Assembly (NCBI RefSeq): GCF_000266885.1
Contig: NC_018020.1
Coordinates: forward strand, 1,736,001 to 1,800,000
Source of the DNA: Turneriella parva DSM 21527
Lineage (GTDB): Bacteria; Spirochaetota; Leptospiria; Turneriellales; Turneriellaceae
Length of the DNA: 64,000 nucleotides
Direction of reading: 5' to 3'
Positions 34,249 through 42,270 of this stretch are shown piece by piece. The notes below the pieces were generated by a model. The model saw only the letters and a program-made list of their open reading frames with translations, was not told the origin of the DNA and did not search any database. The position numbers and the translations under genes are program-made. Position 1 is the first letter of the stretch. Every line of letters starts with the position of its first letter.

Positions 34249-35251
34249 CGCGAAACCACAGGGGCGGCACGAGTGCCAGCGGAAACATCGCCCCGTAACC
34301 GCCCGGCAGCTGCGGGCTTTCGTCGCGGTGGCTTAACAGTTGATATCGCAGCGTCGGATTGTGATGGTGGTCGCTATGCCGCTCGAGGTGTATCATATAA
34401 AGATTCGATAACAGCTGGTTCGCGTTCCACGAATGGCGGGTCGATACGGGTTCGTATTCGCCGTTCTGCTTTTTCGTGCGTGTCAATCCATAGTGTTCGA
34501 TGTAATTAATCAGCTCGAGCATGCTGAACGCAAAGAAGCTCTGCAACACGAAAAACAAAAGCGCATAGGCGCCGATCAGAAAATAAAATGCCCCGCCGAT
34601 CGCGACGGGAATAAGCAGAAACCACAACATCTGGTTGTGCCAGCCCCAGAGAGAATAACCCTTGTGCCGCAGCCGTTGTAGCTCAAGCTGCCAGGCTGAG
34701 CGGTAGCTGCCGCCGACCGAACGCAGCCAAAACGAGTAAAAATTCTCGCCCACCCGCGCCGAAGACGGGTCTTCTGGGGTGGCCACCCGAGTATGGTGGC
34801 CGAGGTTGTGTTCTATGATGAAGTGCATGTAACATACCGATGCCAGCAACACCTTTGCCAGCGTGCGCTCCCAGGCGCTGTGCCGGTGACCGAATTCGTG
34901 CGCGATAATGATTCCTGAGCCCGTCATCACCGCGATAGAAAACCCGAGGCCAACCTTTTGGCAGAAGGGCAGAGTATCGCCCTGAATGAGAACTGCGCCC
35001 CAGATGAGAATGGCGATCTGGCACGGCACCCACAGTACCGGCATAATCAGAAAAAAACGATCGCGCGCCAATGCGGCTGCCTGATCAGCATGCGGATTGC
35101 TCGCGTCATGACCCAGAATCTGATCAGCGATGGGTATTGCGATAAAAACCATAACGAGCGAAAAGTAGTTGAAGCCGATCAGATACCCGACAATAATCTG
35201 CAGCGGCATCTGTATCACGAGAAGAAAAGCCAGTTTTTTCGATCTTGTCAC
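34211..35251 (-). CDS. alkB: AlkB-type alkane 1-monooxygenase
   Basis: 346 residues with six membrane segments. The alkane hydroxylase histidine boxes are all present: HEFGHR near 125, EHNLGHHT near 145, NYIEHYG near 250 and LERHSDHHHNPTLRYQ near 285, which bind the di-iron centre. AlkB oxidises medium/long n-alkanes to 1-alkanols in the membrane and needs a rubredoxin partner, which is not encoded nearby. It overlaps by ATGA the acyl-CoA ligase gene upstream, so the pair can form the entry of a hydrocarbon or terminal-oxidation route. The substrate could instead be a lipid chain made by the cell. Confidence 0.9.
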   Translation of the reverse strand: MTRSKKLAFLLVIQMPLQIIVGYLIGFNYFSLVMVFIAIPIADQILGHDASNPHADQAAALARDRFFLIMPVLWVPCQIAILIWGAVLIQGDTLPFCQKVGLGFSIAVMTGSGIIIAHEFGHRHSAWERTLAKVLLASVCYMHFIIEHNLGHHTRVATPEDPSSARVGENFYSFWLRSVGGSYRSAWQLELQRLRHKGYSLWGWHNQMLWFLLIPVAIGGAFYFLIGAYALLFFVLQSFFAFSMLELINYIEHYGLTRTKKQNGEYEPVSTRHSWNANQLLSNLYMIHLERHSDHHHNPTLRYQLLSHRDESPQLPGGYGAMFPLALVPPLWFRVIDPLLEKYRQG

Positions 35252-36867
35252 TTTGTACCCTCTTCGGCGATCAAGGCCCTGAGTGCCTTTTTATCGACCT
35301 TACCGATCGGTGTTAACGGAATCGTCGGCACAAATTCAATTTCACGCGGTACTTTGTATGCCGCAAGTTTCTCCCGCGCGAAGCGCAGAATATCTTCGCG
35401 CAGCGCAGGTTTGTCGCTCTGTTCATGGCCTGGTCGAAGCTCAACGACCAGCTTGACAGATTCGGTTGCGTGATCGGAATGCTTTTTCGCCAGTATTGCG
35501 GCGACGGCAATAGCCGAATGCTGCTGCATCACCGCCTCGACCTCGACCGAAAAAACCTTATAGCCGCCGACGTTCACCATGTCTTTTAAACGGTCGACAA
35601 TCGTCACATAGCCCTCTGCATCGATGCGCGCGATATCGCCCGTTTTTAGCCAGACCTTACCTTCATGTGTTTGTAGTGCCGCCTGCGTCTCTTGCGGATT
35701 GTTCCAGTAACCCTGCATCACCTGCGGGCCCGAAACGTGAAGTTCGCCCTCGGCACCGCCGTCGAGCGCAGATATTTTAAGCTCGGTACCCGGCAGAGCC
35801 TGCCCTACGGTGCCGGGTTTCACTCGCCCGGGGTAATTGACTGTTATGCCAGGCGAAGCTTCGGTCATGCCGTAACCTTCGAGCACGGGCACCTTGATGA
35901 CTGCTTCGAGAGATTCTTTGAGCGCATCGCTCATCGGTGCGGCCCCCGACATTGCGAATTTTAGCTCACTGAAATCGACACGGCGGAAATCATCACGCGC
36001 CAGAAGTTTCTCATAAAGCAGCGGCACTGCAAAGATCAGGCTGGGGCGGTACTTTTTTAACTGCCGCACGATGAAATCGAGATCGCGGGGGTTTGGAATC
36101 AAGAGCCACGCGCCGGCAATCACGATTGTGTTGAGCGCGGCGATAAGCCCGGCGATGTGAAAAAACGGCAAGATGGAAAGTCCCGTTTCACTGCCGATTT
36201 CGGGATGTGTGACCGCAATGGATTGTTCGATATTCGCCAAAAGATTCGCATGCGATAGCATCGCTCCTTTGCTGCGGCCGGTTGTACCGCCCGTGTACTG
36301 TATCGCCGCGGTATCTGTGACTAGCCTCGCGACCAGACAATCAGAATCACTCTGCGCGGCCAAAAACTCGTTGAACCAGATTTCGCGCGCATCTCTGAAC
36401 CGAATATCAGGATATGGTACCTTACCGAGCAGGCGGCCGAAAAACTGTATCAGAAAAGGCATCAGATCGAGAGGGCGCGTTACCACGATCAACCGCAATG
36501 AGGCCAGAGCCGGCACAAGCTCTTGTACGTTTTTCACATAAACGTCGTCGAAGCTGATGACTGCTGCGGCACCCAGGTCATTTATTTGATCTGCTATCTC
36601 GCGCGGCGTTGCGAGGGGCGATAGTCCCGAAATGATACACCCGGCTTTGAGTGCACCCATCATGAAAACCAGATATTGCGGCAGGTTGGGCAGGTGTATC
36701 GCGACTCTGTCGCCTGGTTGTAACCCCCGCGCCTGCAGACCGTGCGCGATGCGGTTGCTCAAGCGGTTATATTCATCGTAAGAAAATTGGCGATCGATGA
36801 ACGTGAAGGCAGTCTTGCCGCCGAATTTACGTACCGTGGCGAAAAATTTTTCGTGAATTGTCGGCAC
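35248..36867 (-). CDS. Long-chain fatty acid--CoA ligase (AMP-forming)
   Basis: 539 residues from a GTG start, typical for the acyl-adenylate-forming family. Motifs: YTGGTTGRSKGAMLSH (P-loop-like phosphate-binding loop) near residue 190, YGMTEASPG near 330, LKTGDIARIDAEGYVTIVDRLKDMVNVGGYKVF near 420-450 and the catalytic Lys motif LTPIGKVDKKALR close to the end. It activates a fatty acid as acyl-AMP then acyl-CoA. The stop overlaps the start of alkB (ATGA), so alkane hydroxylation and activation of the resulting acid may be coordinated. Chain-length preference cannot be read from sequence. Confidence 0.93.
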   Translation of the reverse strand: MPTIHEKFFATVRKFGGKTAFTFIDRQFSYDEYNRLSNRIAHGLQARGLQPGDRVAIHLPNLPQYLVFMMGALKAGCIISGLSPLATPREIADQINDLGAAAVISFDDVYVKNVQELVPALASLRLIVVTRPLDLMPFLIQFFGRLLGKVPYPDIRFRDAREIWFNEFLAAQSDSDCLVARLVTDTAAIQYTGGTTGRSKGAMLSHANLLANIEQSIAVTHPEIGSETGLSILPFFHIAGLIAALNTIVIAGAWLLIPNPRDLDFIVRQLKKYRPSLIFAVPLLYEKLLARDDFRRVDFSELKFAMSGAAPMSDALKESLEAVIKVPVLEGYGMTEASPGITVNYPGRVKPGTVGQALPGTELKISALDGGAEGELHVSGPQVMQGYWNNPQETQAALQTHEGKVWLKTGDIARIDAEGYVTIVDRLKDMVNVGGYKVFSVEVEAVMQQHSAIAVAAILAKKHSDHATESVKLVVELRPGHEQSDKPALREDILRFAREKLAAYKVPREIEFVPTIPLTPIGKVDKKALRALIAEEGTK

Positions 36868-36920
36868 CGCGTCAGTCTCATCGGTATTTTTGCATCGTAA
36901 ACCGGTAAATAAGGCAAACG

Positions 36921-37874
36921 CTAGACACTTGCCCTTTCTAAGCGATCATTGATCGCCGGGCCAAAACCCTCTTCGGGCATGCGTTCGGCGAGTATAATTT
37001 CTGCGCCCGCAGCATCGAGCCGGTGCAGCGAGGCAAACAGGTTGCGCGCAGCTTCGTCGAGGTTTCGCGTCGGCGAGAGTTTTGCACCCGCGACGATGTT
37101 TTGGTGCGGGGGTAAATCCGCCAACGCTAATACAGCCACTTTCTTGCTGCGGTGCTCTTGTATCAGTTTATCGAGATTGCCAAGCACGAGGCGAGTACGC
37201 GGTGCATAGTGCGAACGCAATTGGCCGGGCGAGGCGGCGGCGGGCGTCGTCGATGTGACGACGGTCGCCTGGGGCGCCGCCAGCTGAAGGTCAGAAATTT
37301 TGACGCCACCTAAACGCAGTACGGTGATCGTGTCGCCCTGCACTGCAACCACCGTCGATTCGAGGCCGACGCTGCACGCGCCGCCGTCGAGCACGTACGG
37401 TATCAGACCGCCGAGCTGGTCGGCGACATGAGCCGCCGTGACTGGGCTGATAAAGCCCGAAGGGTTTGCGCTCGGCGCCGCAAGCGGAAAGTCGAGCTGG
37501 TGCAAGAGGTCGAGCGCCATCGGGTGCGCCGGCACGCGCAAGGCGACGCTGTTGCCGCCGCCGGTTGTCTCGTCAGGTACATTCGATTTCTTCTTTAATA
37601 CAAACGTCAGCGGGCCCGGTGAAAAATGGGCTGCGAGCTGCATCACAAGTTCGGGAACTTCTTCTGCGTAGCGCGAGAATTCTGCGGCGCCCCTAACGTG
37701 CACGATCAGCGGGTTAAAGGCGGGCCTGCCCTTGGCTGCGTAAATTTTCAGCACGGCGTCGCTGCTGAGCGCGTTGGCCGCAAGCCCATAGACCGTTTCA
37801 GTCGGTATCGCCACGAGCTCACCGCGGCGCAGCAGCTCAGCAGCTTTTTCAACGTTAGTGCCCAGTTCGGTCAT
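36921..37874 (-). CDS. tsaC: L-threonylcarbamoyladenylate synthase (TsaC/Sua5)
   Basis: 317 residues, the longer Sua5-type form with a C-terminal domain. The N-terminal YrdC domain shows VAIPTETVYGLAANA, KGRPAFNPLIVHV, FSPGPLTFVLKK, VALRVPAHP and the APSANPSGFISPV segment. The enzyme makes threonylcarbamoyl-AMP from Thr, bicarbonate and ATP for the t6A37 modification of ANN-decoding tRNAs. The C-terminal ~110 residues contain the SHYAPRT linker typical of Sua5. It lies three bases downstream of the DUF1801-DUF2200 gene. ATG start. Confidence 0.95.
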   Translation of the reverse strand: MTELGTNVEKAAELLRRGELVAIPTETVYGLAANALSSDAVLKIYAAKGRPAFNPLIVHVRGAAEFSRYAEEVPELVMQLAAHFSPGPLTFVLKKKSNVPDETTGGGNSVALRVPAHPMALDLLHQLDFPLAAPSANPSGFISPVTAAHVADQLGGLIPYVLDGGACSVGLESTVVAVQGDTITVLRLGGVKISDLQLAAPQATVVTSTTPAAASPGQLRSHYAPRTRLVLGNLDKLIQEHRSKKVAVLALADLPPHQNIVAGAKLSPTRNLDEAARNLFASLHRLDAAGAEIILAERMPEEGFGPAINDRLERASV

Positions 37875-37877
37875 CGC

Positions 37878-38633
37878 TCAAGACCGCAGTATCTTATCCA
37901 TTTTCTTACCGGCCGCGAGCTCATCGACGAGCTTGTCAAGATAGCGCACCTTCTGGGTCAGAGGGTTTTTGATCTCTTCGACGCGCACCCCGCAGATGGT
38001 GCCGGTAATCAGCTTCGCGTTGGCGTTCAGCTTTGCCTGCGCGAAAAAATCGGCGAAGGTAATATTTTTGGCAATCAGCCTTTGGATCTTCTTCGTGCTG
38101 AAGCCGGTCAGCCAGGTAATGACTTTATCGAGTTCTGCCTGTGTGCGGCCTTTGCGCGTTACTTTCGTGACGTATAGCGGATAAACGGCGCCGAAGACAA
38201 TCGCCGCCATGCGTTCATCGTGATTACCGCGCGCTCTCGCTGCTGGCAGCTTCTTGAGAAGACCTTTGCGCTTCACGATATTCTTGTAATCCCATTGAAT
38301 AGTGCGCGATTTCGCGAGCCAGCGTTTCAGGGCCTTGACGTCGACCTCGTCGAGGGAGGTGTAAGTCGCCGAAGCGTCTTTGAATTTTCCCGTGCCGGGT
38401 TTTAGCCCGCTTTCTTCAAAATCGGCGCCGCTCCAAAACATGAGGCGAATGCCGGCCTTGAGTTTGCTGTAGCCGACAATCGGGTTACCGTCGAGAAACC
38501 AAACCGGGTGCCCATGCCAGATCTTGTTTTCAGCGCCTTTGAGGTTGGCGTCGATGGTGCGCGCGAGCAACTCGCAGATTTCTTTATCGGCTGCGGCCTG
38601 TGCGTTGTTGTATTTCTGTGTTTCAGAGTTCAT
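37878..38633 (-). CDS. DUF1801-DUF2200 fusion protein
   Basis: 251 residues. Residues ~1-135 match DUF1801 (YdhG-like) with WHGHPVWFLDGNPIVGYSKLKAGIRLMFWSG. Residues ~150-251 match the whole of DUF2200: VYPLYVTKVTRKGRTQAELDKVITWLTGF and LITGTICGVRVEEIKNPLTQKVRYLDKLVDELAAGKKMDKIL. Both are usually separate small cytoplasmic proteins with no proven reaction; the join suggests they work on the same substrate or bind each other. No stop codon or frameshift separates them. It is read with tsaC, three bases apart. ATG start. Confidence 0.85.
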   Translation of the reverse strand: MNSETQKYNNAQAAADKEICELLARTIDANLKGAENKIWHGHPVWFLDGNPIVGYSKLKAGIRLMFWSGADFEESGLKPGTGKFKDASATYTSLDEVDVKALKRWLAKSRTIQWDYKNIVKRKGLLKKLPAARARGNHDERMAAIVFGAVYPLYVTKVTRKGRTQAELDKVITWLTGFSTKKIQRLIAKNITFADFFAQAKLNANAKLITGTICGVRVEEIKNPLTQKVRYLDKLVDELAAGKKMDKILRS

Positions 38634-38662
38634 GCCGTTCTAGAATTTGCCAGCGTCGCACC

Positions 38663-39082
38663 TCAGTCTTCATCGACGATGCTGTCAAAACTATAGCCGC
38701 GCGCACCCGGTTCGAGCCTTACACGCTTCTGGGCATCGACGCCCGACTTGCTGCCAAAAAAATCGTATTCTTTGCCTTGCTCGAGTTGTGGCATTGGCCG
38801 GGGGCCGACCCAACCCTCGCGCGGTCTGAAAACAGTGTAGCTAAATGTCACTGCACGCCCTTTTTTTATTTTTGACTTCGTGCGGATTGTCTTCGTCACG
38901 ACAGCCTGCACCTCGGTCTTGAATGTCTCGCAATTGTCACAAGGCTCGTTATTGACCTGCGTGACCCTGATGCGCAAACGTTCGGGCGACTTTTTCTGCA
39001 TCTCTACATAATACCGGGGATTAATTTCTGCGAAGAGAATGGTCGCAGAGAGAAAAACAATTGCCGAAACGAACTTGCGCAT
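38663..39082 (-). CDS. Small secreted protein of unknown function
   Basis: 139 residues. Signal peptide MRKFVSAIVFLSATILFAE with cleavage near AEI. The mature part is beta-rich (LRIRVTQVNNEP, TEVQAVVTKTIRTKSKIKKGRAVTFSYTVFRP) with a CDNC motif at about residue 48 that could bind metal or form a disulfide. A C-terminal SFDSIVDED tail is acidic. I do not recognise the family. It lies 29 bases upstream of the DUF1801-DUF2200 gene on the same strand and is divergent from the hydrolase gene, 35 bases away. Confidence 0.65.
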   Translation of the reverse strand: MRKFVSAIVFLSATILFAEINPRYYVEMQKKSPERLRIRVTQVNNEPCDNCETFKTEVQAVVTKTIRTKSKIKKGRAVTFSYTVFRPREGWVGPRPMPQLEQGKEYDFFGSKSGVDAQKRVRLEPGARGYSFDSIVDED

Positions 39083-39117
39083 AAGGCCCAGAATACAAAC
39101 CGCATTTACGGTGTAAT

Positions 39118-40029
39118 TTGAGATTCAAACCTGTTCGCGTGTTCAAACGTAGCGATATAGAATTCGTATCAGGTAAAAAAGGCGAACTCTGCCGGGGTTG
39201 GCTTTATGCGCCCGATGCTGAGTCAGGGCGTCTGCCCGCAGTCATCATGGCGCACGGCTTCGGTGCCGTCAAAGAACTGCGGCTCGACGCCTATGCCGAG
39301 AAGTTCGCCGAAGCCGGCTGCGCTGTGCTCGTATTTGACTACCGCCATTTCGGTTCAAGCGAGGGCGAGCCGCGCCAACTGATTGACATATCGTTGCAAC
39401 TCGAAGACTGGCGTGCCGCGCTTGAGTTTGCCCGCCACCATTCGGCAATCGATGCGAAGCGTATTGCGCTTTGGGGTAGTTCATTTTCTGGCGGTCACGT
39501 TGTTGAAATCGCCGCGGCAGACCAAAAAGTCCGCTGCGTAATTTCGCAGGTGCCCCACCTCGATGGTTTTGCCTCGGCGGCCATGGCAGGTGGCGCGCAG
39601 GCGGCAAGGCTCGGCATCGAGGCTGCGCGCGACGCTGCCAGCGGCCTTATCGGTTTAGATCCTCATTATGTCAAAATTGCGGGCGGCCCGGGAGACCTCG
39701 CTGCGATGACCTCTGAAAACGTCGCCGCGATCTGGCCGCGCATGATACCCACGGGTTTTAGCTTCGACAACCGCATCGCTGCGCGCATCTTCTTGCATCT
39801 GCCGCTCTATTCGCCCGAACGCTTCGCCGAAAAGATGACAATGCCCTGGCTGATTCAGGCAGCAACGCATGACCAGACCACCCCGCTTGCGCCCGCCGAA
39901 AAGGCCGCGCGGCTCGCGCCCAAGGCGACGCTGATCAAGTATGACTGCGACCACTTCGACCCATATCTGCCCCCGCTTTTCGACACGATCGTGGCGGCGC
40001 AGGTTGAGTTCTTAAAGAAGTGGCTTTAG
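39118..40029 (+). CDS. Alpha/beta hydrolase (dienelactone hydrolase/peptidase S15-like)
   Basis: 303 residues from TTG 39118; a GTG at 39139 is a possible alternative. The alpha/beta hydrolase fold is clear: oxyanion HGFG near residue 43, VFDYRHFGSSEG near 75, the nucleophile elbow GSSFSG near 122 with Ser as nucleophile, Asp in THDQTTP near 265 and His in CDHFDPY near 288. The cell role is unknown; it could act on esters of small or lipid compounds. No signal peptide, so cytoplasmic. A structured non-coding stretch follows the stop. Confidence 0.9.
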   Translation: MRFKPVRVFKRSDIEFVSGKKGELCRGWLYAPDAESGRLPAVIMAHGFGAVKELRLDAYAEKFAEAGCAVLVFDYRHFGSSEGEPRQLIDISLQLEDWRAALEFARHHSAIDAKRIALWGSSFSGGHVVEIAAADQKVRCVISQVPHLDGFASAAMAGGAQAARLGIEAARDAASGLIGLDPHYVKIAGGPGDLAAMTSENVAAIWPRMIPTGFSFDNRIAARIFLHLPLYSPERFAEKMTMPWLIQAATHDQTTPLAPAEKAARLAPKATLIKYDCDHFDPYLPPLFDTIVAAQVEFLKKWL

Positions 40030-40172
40030 CAGTTTCCTGAAAAAGGAAACTGTTAGCAGGCTTCCGGAACCGAAAAAGCGAAAAGCAGGCCGTTTCGGCC
40101 GCTTTAGCAGTCGTTTGCGCATGCAAACGACGAGGCTTTTCGCTTTTTCGGGAGTTTTTCCGGAGACTGTTA
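40030..40172. repeat. Nested hairpin cluster downstream of the hydrolase gene
   Basis: Three perfect stems lie in 120 bases: CAGTTTCC/GGAAACTG (40030-40037 with 40045-40052), a 17-bp pair CCGAAAAAGCGAAAAGC (40070-40086) with its complement (40135-40151), and, inside it, GTCGTTTGC/GCAAACGAC (40110-40118 with 40123-40131). The phrase CTTTAGCAGT occurs twice, at 40024 and 40102, each just before a hairpin. It can act as a transcription terminator for the two convergent genes or be a mobile palindromic element. Confidence 0.75.
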
Positions 40173-40198
40173 GAGCCTAGTGCCGAAGGTCGAGCTGC

Positions 40199-40432
40199 TT
40201 ACGCAGCCTGAAAACGTTTGATTTCGACTTCGCTGCCGCTTCTCGAGGCATTTTCGGCGATTGCCAGGACTGCTTCTGTTCGCGGTTCATCTAAGTAGAA
40301 TTCGCCGCAATTGTCGCAGATTTCGGCAGGGACATCTTTAATAATGATGATCGCCGATTTTCTGTTCAGGGTCACGTGCGTCAAACCGGGTTTCAATTCG
40401 CCAGTCTTACAGATATTACAATGCCTTATCAT
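40199..40432 (-). CDS. YgiT-type zinc-finger protein (probable antitoxin)
   Basis: 77 residues. Two CxxC pairs, CNICKTGE near the start and CDNCGEFY about 30 residues later, form the YgiT/MqsA-type zinc finger. The C-terminal segment after LDEPRTEAVLAI is short, without a full HTH, so it may be a truncated MqsA-like antitoxin; members of this length pair with DUF4258 proteins. It overlaps the upstream DUF4258 gene by ATGA (40429-40432), as expected for a toxin-antitoxin operon with the toxin first. Direct repression of the promoter would be likely but is not shown. Confidence 0.85.
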   Translation of the reverse strand: MIRHCNICKTGELKPGLTHVTLNRKSAIIIIKDVPAEICDNCGEFYLDEPRTEAVLAIAENASRSGSEVEIKRFQAA

Positions 40433-40710
40433 TTTCGCTGCCTCAAGGTCTCATCCCACAGCAGTGGGTCAGGCCTGTAAACTGAAATTATGATTTCGCT
40501 GTTGTGTTCGGCGTCGAAAGCAGCGATCACATGAGTTACGCCTGTCTTCCCGCGATGAAATAACAATCGGCTTGGTAGCGGCTTGTCATCTGGGTACGCG
40601 GCAATAACTTCATTGGCTTTTACCGCCTGCTTGACGTCGTTAACGGAAATCTCCCTTTCGAACATGCGTCGGATGGCATGGCCAGAAAATTCAAACCGCT
40701 TCTCATCCAT
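40429..40710 (-). CDS. DUF4258 protein (probable toxin)
   Basis: 93 residues. The sequence fits DUF4258: FSGHAIRRMFEREISVNDVKQAVKANEVIAAYPDDKPLPSRLLFHRG ... HVIAAFDAEHNSEIIISVYRPDPLLWDE. The HA.RRMxER motif and C-terminal I(I)SVYRPDP are shared with small RelE-like or MqsR-like toxins. It is first in the operon, with the zinc-finger antitoxin gene overlapping its stop. Toxicity is inferred from the family, not shown. ATG start at 40710. Confidence 0.85.
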   Translation of the reverse strand: MDEKRFEFSGHAIRRMFEREISVNDVKQAVKANEVIAAYPDDKPLPSRLLFHRGKTGVTHVIAAFDAEHNSEIIISVYRPDPLLWDETLRQRK

Positions 40711-40752
40711 GTTCTCGTCGAAAACACGGAATGGATTAGATTTGTCACGTGA

Positions 40753-41073
40753 TTATCTGCTCCGCGGCATTTGCGACTGGGGCGCGGCGAGCTGGTGCTC
40801 TTTGAATTTACTGTATTCGCTAGCATCGCCCCTAATCATGGAAAATATGCTGACTTTGTCATTTTGCGCGGGGCTGATTAGCAGGTGGACGGTGGCAAGA
40901 ACACTGTCAAGTTGCGAACCAATTGCCGGGCTTGGTGGGACAACAAAAACTGATTCAGTCTGCATTTCACCGCCGAGGTCTATCAAGTATTTGCGCATTT
41001 CGTCGCGTCTTACCTGGTCACCGATGTCATAGGTCACGATTATCGTTTCCGCATTGTGAATTAATGTCTTCAT
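40753..41073 (-). CDS. Cas2/VapD-like small protein outside any CRISPR locus
   Basis: 106 residues from ATG 41073; an ATG at 41091 adds six residues. The opening IIVTYDIGDQVRRDEMRKYLIDLGGEMQTESVFVV follows the Cas2/VapD ferredoxin-fold pattern: first strand ending YDI.D..RR, an amphipathic helix, and a second strand with Q(T)ESVF. A later VSIFSMI strand matches the fourth strand. No cas1, repeat-spacer array or other cas gene is within the window. VapD, a Cas2 relative, is an RNase toxin, so a toxin role is more likely than spacer acquisition. Sits in the small-gene accessory run on the minus strand. Confidence 0.6.
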   Translation of the reverse strand: MKTLIHNAETIIVTYDIGDQVRRDEMRKYLIDLGGEMQTESVFVVPPSPAIGSQLDSVLATVHLLISPAQNDKVSIFSMIRGDASEYSKFKEHQLAAPQSQMPRSR

Positions 41074-41116
41074 ACCACTCGCCTCTTTCAATGCCTACCA
41101 GCGCACTAATTGTTCA

Positions 41117-41389
41117 TCAAGAAATATTATCAATGTTGCTTTGATTGTTGATTTCAAAATTGCTAAAATCCAAACATTCTGGCATGCGAGCAAGAATTAC
41201 GTCAATTTCTGCATGCGTCAAGTGCACCGCTTTTCTCTTGTCATATTTGTGCAAGATGACAGTACTGCCACCGATTGATAATTTGCCAGAATACCGATAT
41301 ATATTCTTATCGTTGTGTTGATGATAGCGATGCCATCTTCGCTGATGTTCGATAAGCCATTTAGTATCATTAAGTCGGCACAAATTCAT
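41117..41389 (-). CDS. Small protein of unknown function
   Basis: 90 residues, rich in His, Arg, Asn and Lys (KWLIEHQRRWHRYHQHNDKNIYRYSG), then a short beta-rich part (KLSIGGSTVILHKYDKRK). No family recognised. A+T-rich compared with core genes. It overlaps by ATGA the zinc-ribbon gene upstream, so the two are probably co-translated and functionally linked. Start ATG 41389. Could be an accessory component of the adjacent toxin-antitoxin genes, or unrelated cargo. Confidence 0.55.
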   Translation of the reverse strand: MNLCRLNDTKWLIEHQRRWHRYHQHNDKNIYRYSGKLSIGGSTVILHKYDKRKAVHLTHAEIDVILARMPECLDFSNFEINNQSNIDNIS

Positions 41390-41688
41390 GTTTGCTCCCC
41401 ATCTAAACCGTTTGAAACTTTCGACTGTTCAATTGCGGGGGCATTTTCCGTGGGTGAACTTAGTTTTTCGACCCAATTGCCGTCGTTTTCAACGACGTGA
41501 TACCTTTCATTATCCGTAGTAAATGTGAATCTGTCACCTGCTAAAATGCAACAAGCCCGAACCTTAGTTATTGTGCCTGCGACGCCAGAAAATTCTCGGC
41601 TCAGTCTTAGAAGTAGATCAGGATCTGGTATAAAATCGTGCCTCGATCTTGGCAGGATTTCTTGGCCGCAAATTTTACAAACTTTCAT
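41386..41688 (-). CDS. Small zinc-ribbon protein of unknown function
   Basis: 100 residues from ATG 41688 (MKVCKICGQEILPRSRHDF); a frame-open extension to 41751 overlaps the upstream gene and is unlikely. The N-terminal CKICG looks like half of a zinc ribbon, with ACC (near residue 46) the only further Cys, so metal binding is uncertain. The middle (FIPDPDLLLRLSREFSGVAGTITKV) and C-terminal (RFTFTTDNERYHVVENDGNWVEKL) parts do not match a family I know. It ends in the ATGA overlap with the next small gene. Confidence 0.55.
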   Translation of the reverse strand: MKVCKICGQEILPRSRHDFIPDPDLLLRLSREFSGVAGTITKVRACCILAGDRFTFTTDNERYHVVENDGNWVEKLSSPTENAPAIEQSKVSNGLDGEQT

Positions 41689-41710
41689 ATAGACTGCTTT
41701 TAACAGGTCT

Positions 41711-42253
41711 CTATCTACAGCAAGCCACCGGGATAGAAGAACTACAAGCATTCGACACGAAGCCAGTATTTAGCACCGCTGGCCCGACTGGGCCCGCCGT
41801 GCTAGTTGTCCAACGATTACAGTCAAAATAGGTAGCACCATTGAAACCTACGCTTATCCACTTTGTGGTGCCAAGATCTGTTCCGCTTTGAAGTTCTATC
41901 AAAATTTCATGAACCGTGCACATGTGCGCATTGGTATCAGAGCAAGCTGTTTGACAAAGAGTCTTTGCAGCTGCGTAGCTGCCGATGTTCCCATTTGTCG
42001 CGGTGCTTGCGCCGCAGTATGAACCTAAGCGCTGGGACATGCCCGTATACAGCGCATCAAAGTTCTGATTCATCTCAGTCGCTGAGACGACACCACCGTT
42101 TGTGAATGTGAACGGCTTAGTAATGGGTGCAGCCCATATTGCCACGGCACCTATCAACGCCAGAAAGAAGGTCGTGGTCTTTCGATGGTTTTTTAGCCAG
42201 AGTATTGTTCTGCCGGTGTATTTACCCGGCTCGATTGTGATGTGTATTTTCAT
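41711..42253 (-). CDS. Cys-rich secreted protein with SATEMNQNF motif
   Basis: 180 residues. Signal anchor/peptide near residues 25-42 (KTTTFFLALIGAVAIWA), then FTFTNGGVVSATEMNQNFDALYTGM, a motif seen at the start of many secreted or phage-tail-like Leptospirales proteins. The rest has eight Cys (YCGAS, LCQTACSD, MCTV, FDCNRW, NACSSS, ACC) and ends PVACCR, so it should be disulfide-rich. It lies 17 bases after the barrel/lipoprotein pair and is on the same strand. Might be another exported component of that module. Function unknown. Confidence 0.65.
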   Translation of the reverse strand: MKIHITIEPGKYTGRTILWLKNHRKTTTFFLALIGAVAIWAAPITKPFTFTNGGVVSATEMNQNFDALYTGMSQRLGSYCGASTATNGNIGSYAAAKTLCQTACSDTNAHMCTVHEILIELQSGTDLGTTKWISVGFNGATYFDCNRWTTSTAGPVGPAVLNTGFVSNACSSSIPVACCR

Positions 42254-42270
42254 AAAGCCTCCTGAATTAG

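Noticed and set aside
40753-41073. Cas2-like gene taken as evidence for a CRISPR system
   Set aside because: No repeat-spacer array and no other cas gene in the window; VapD-like or other role is more likely.
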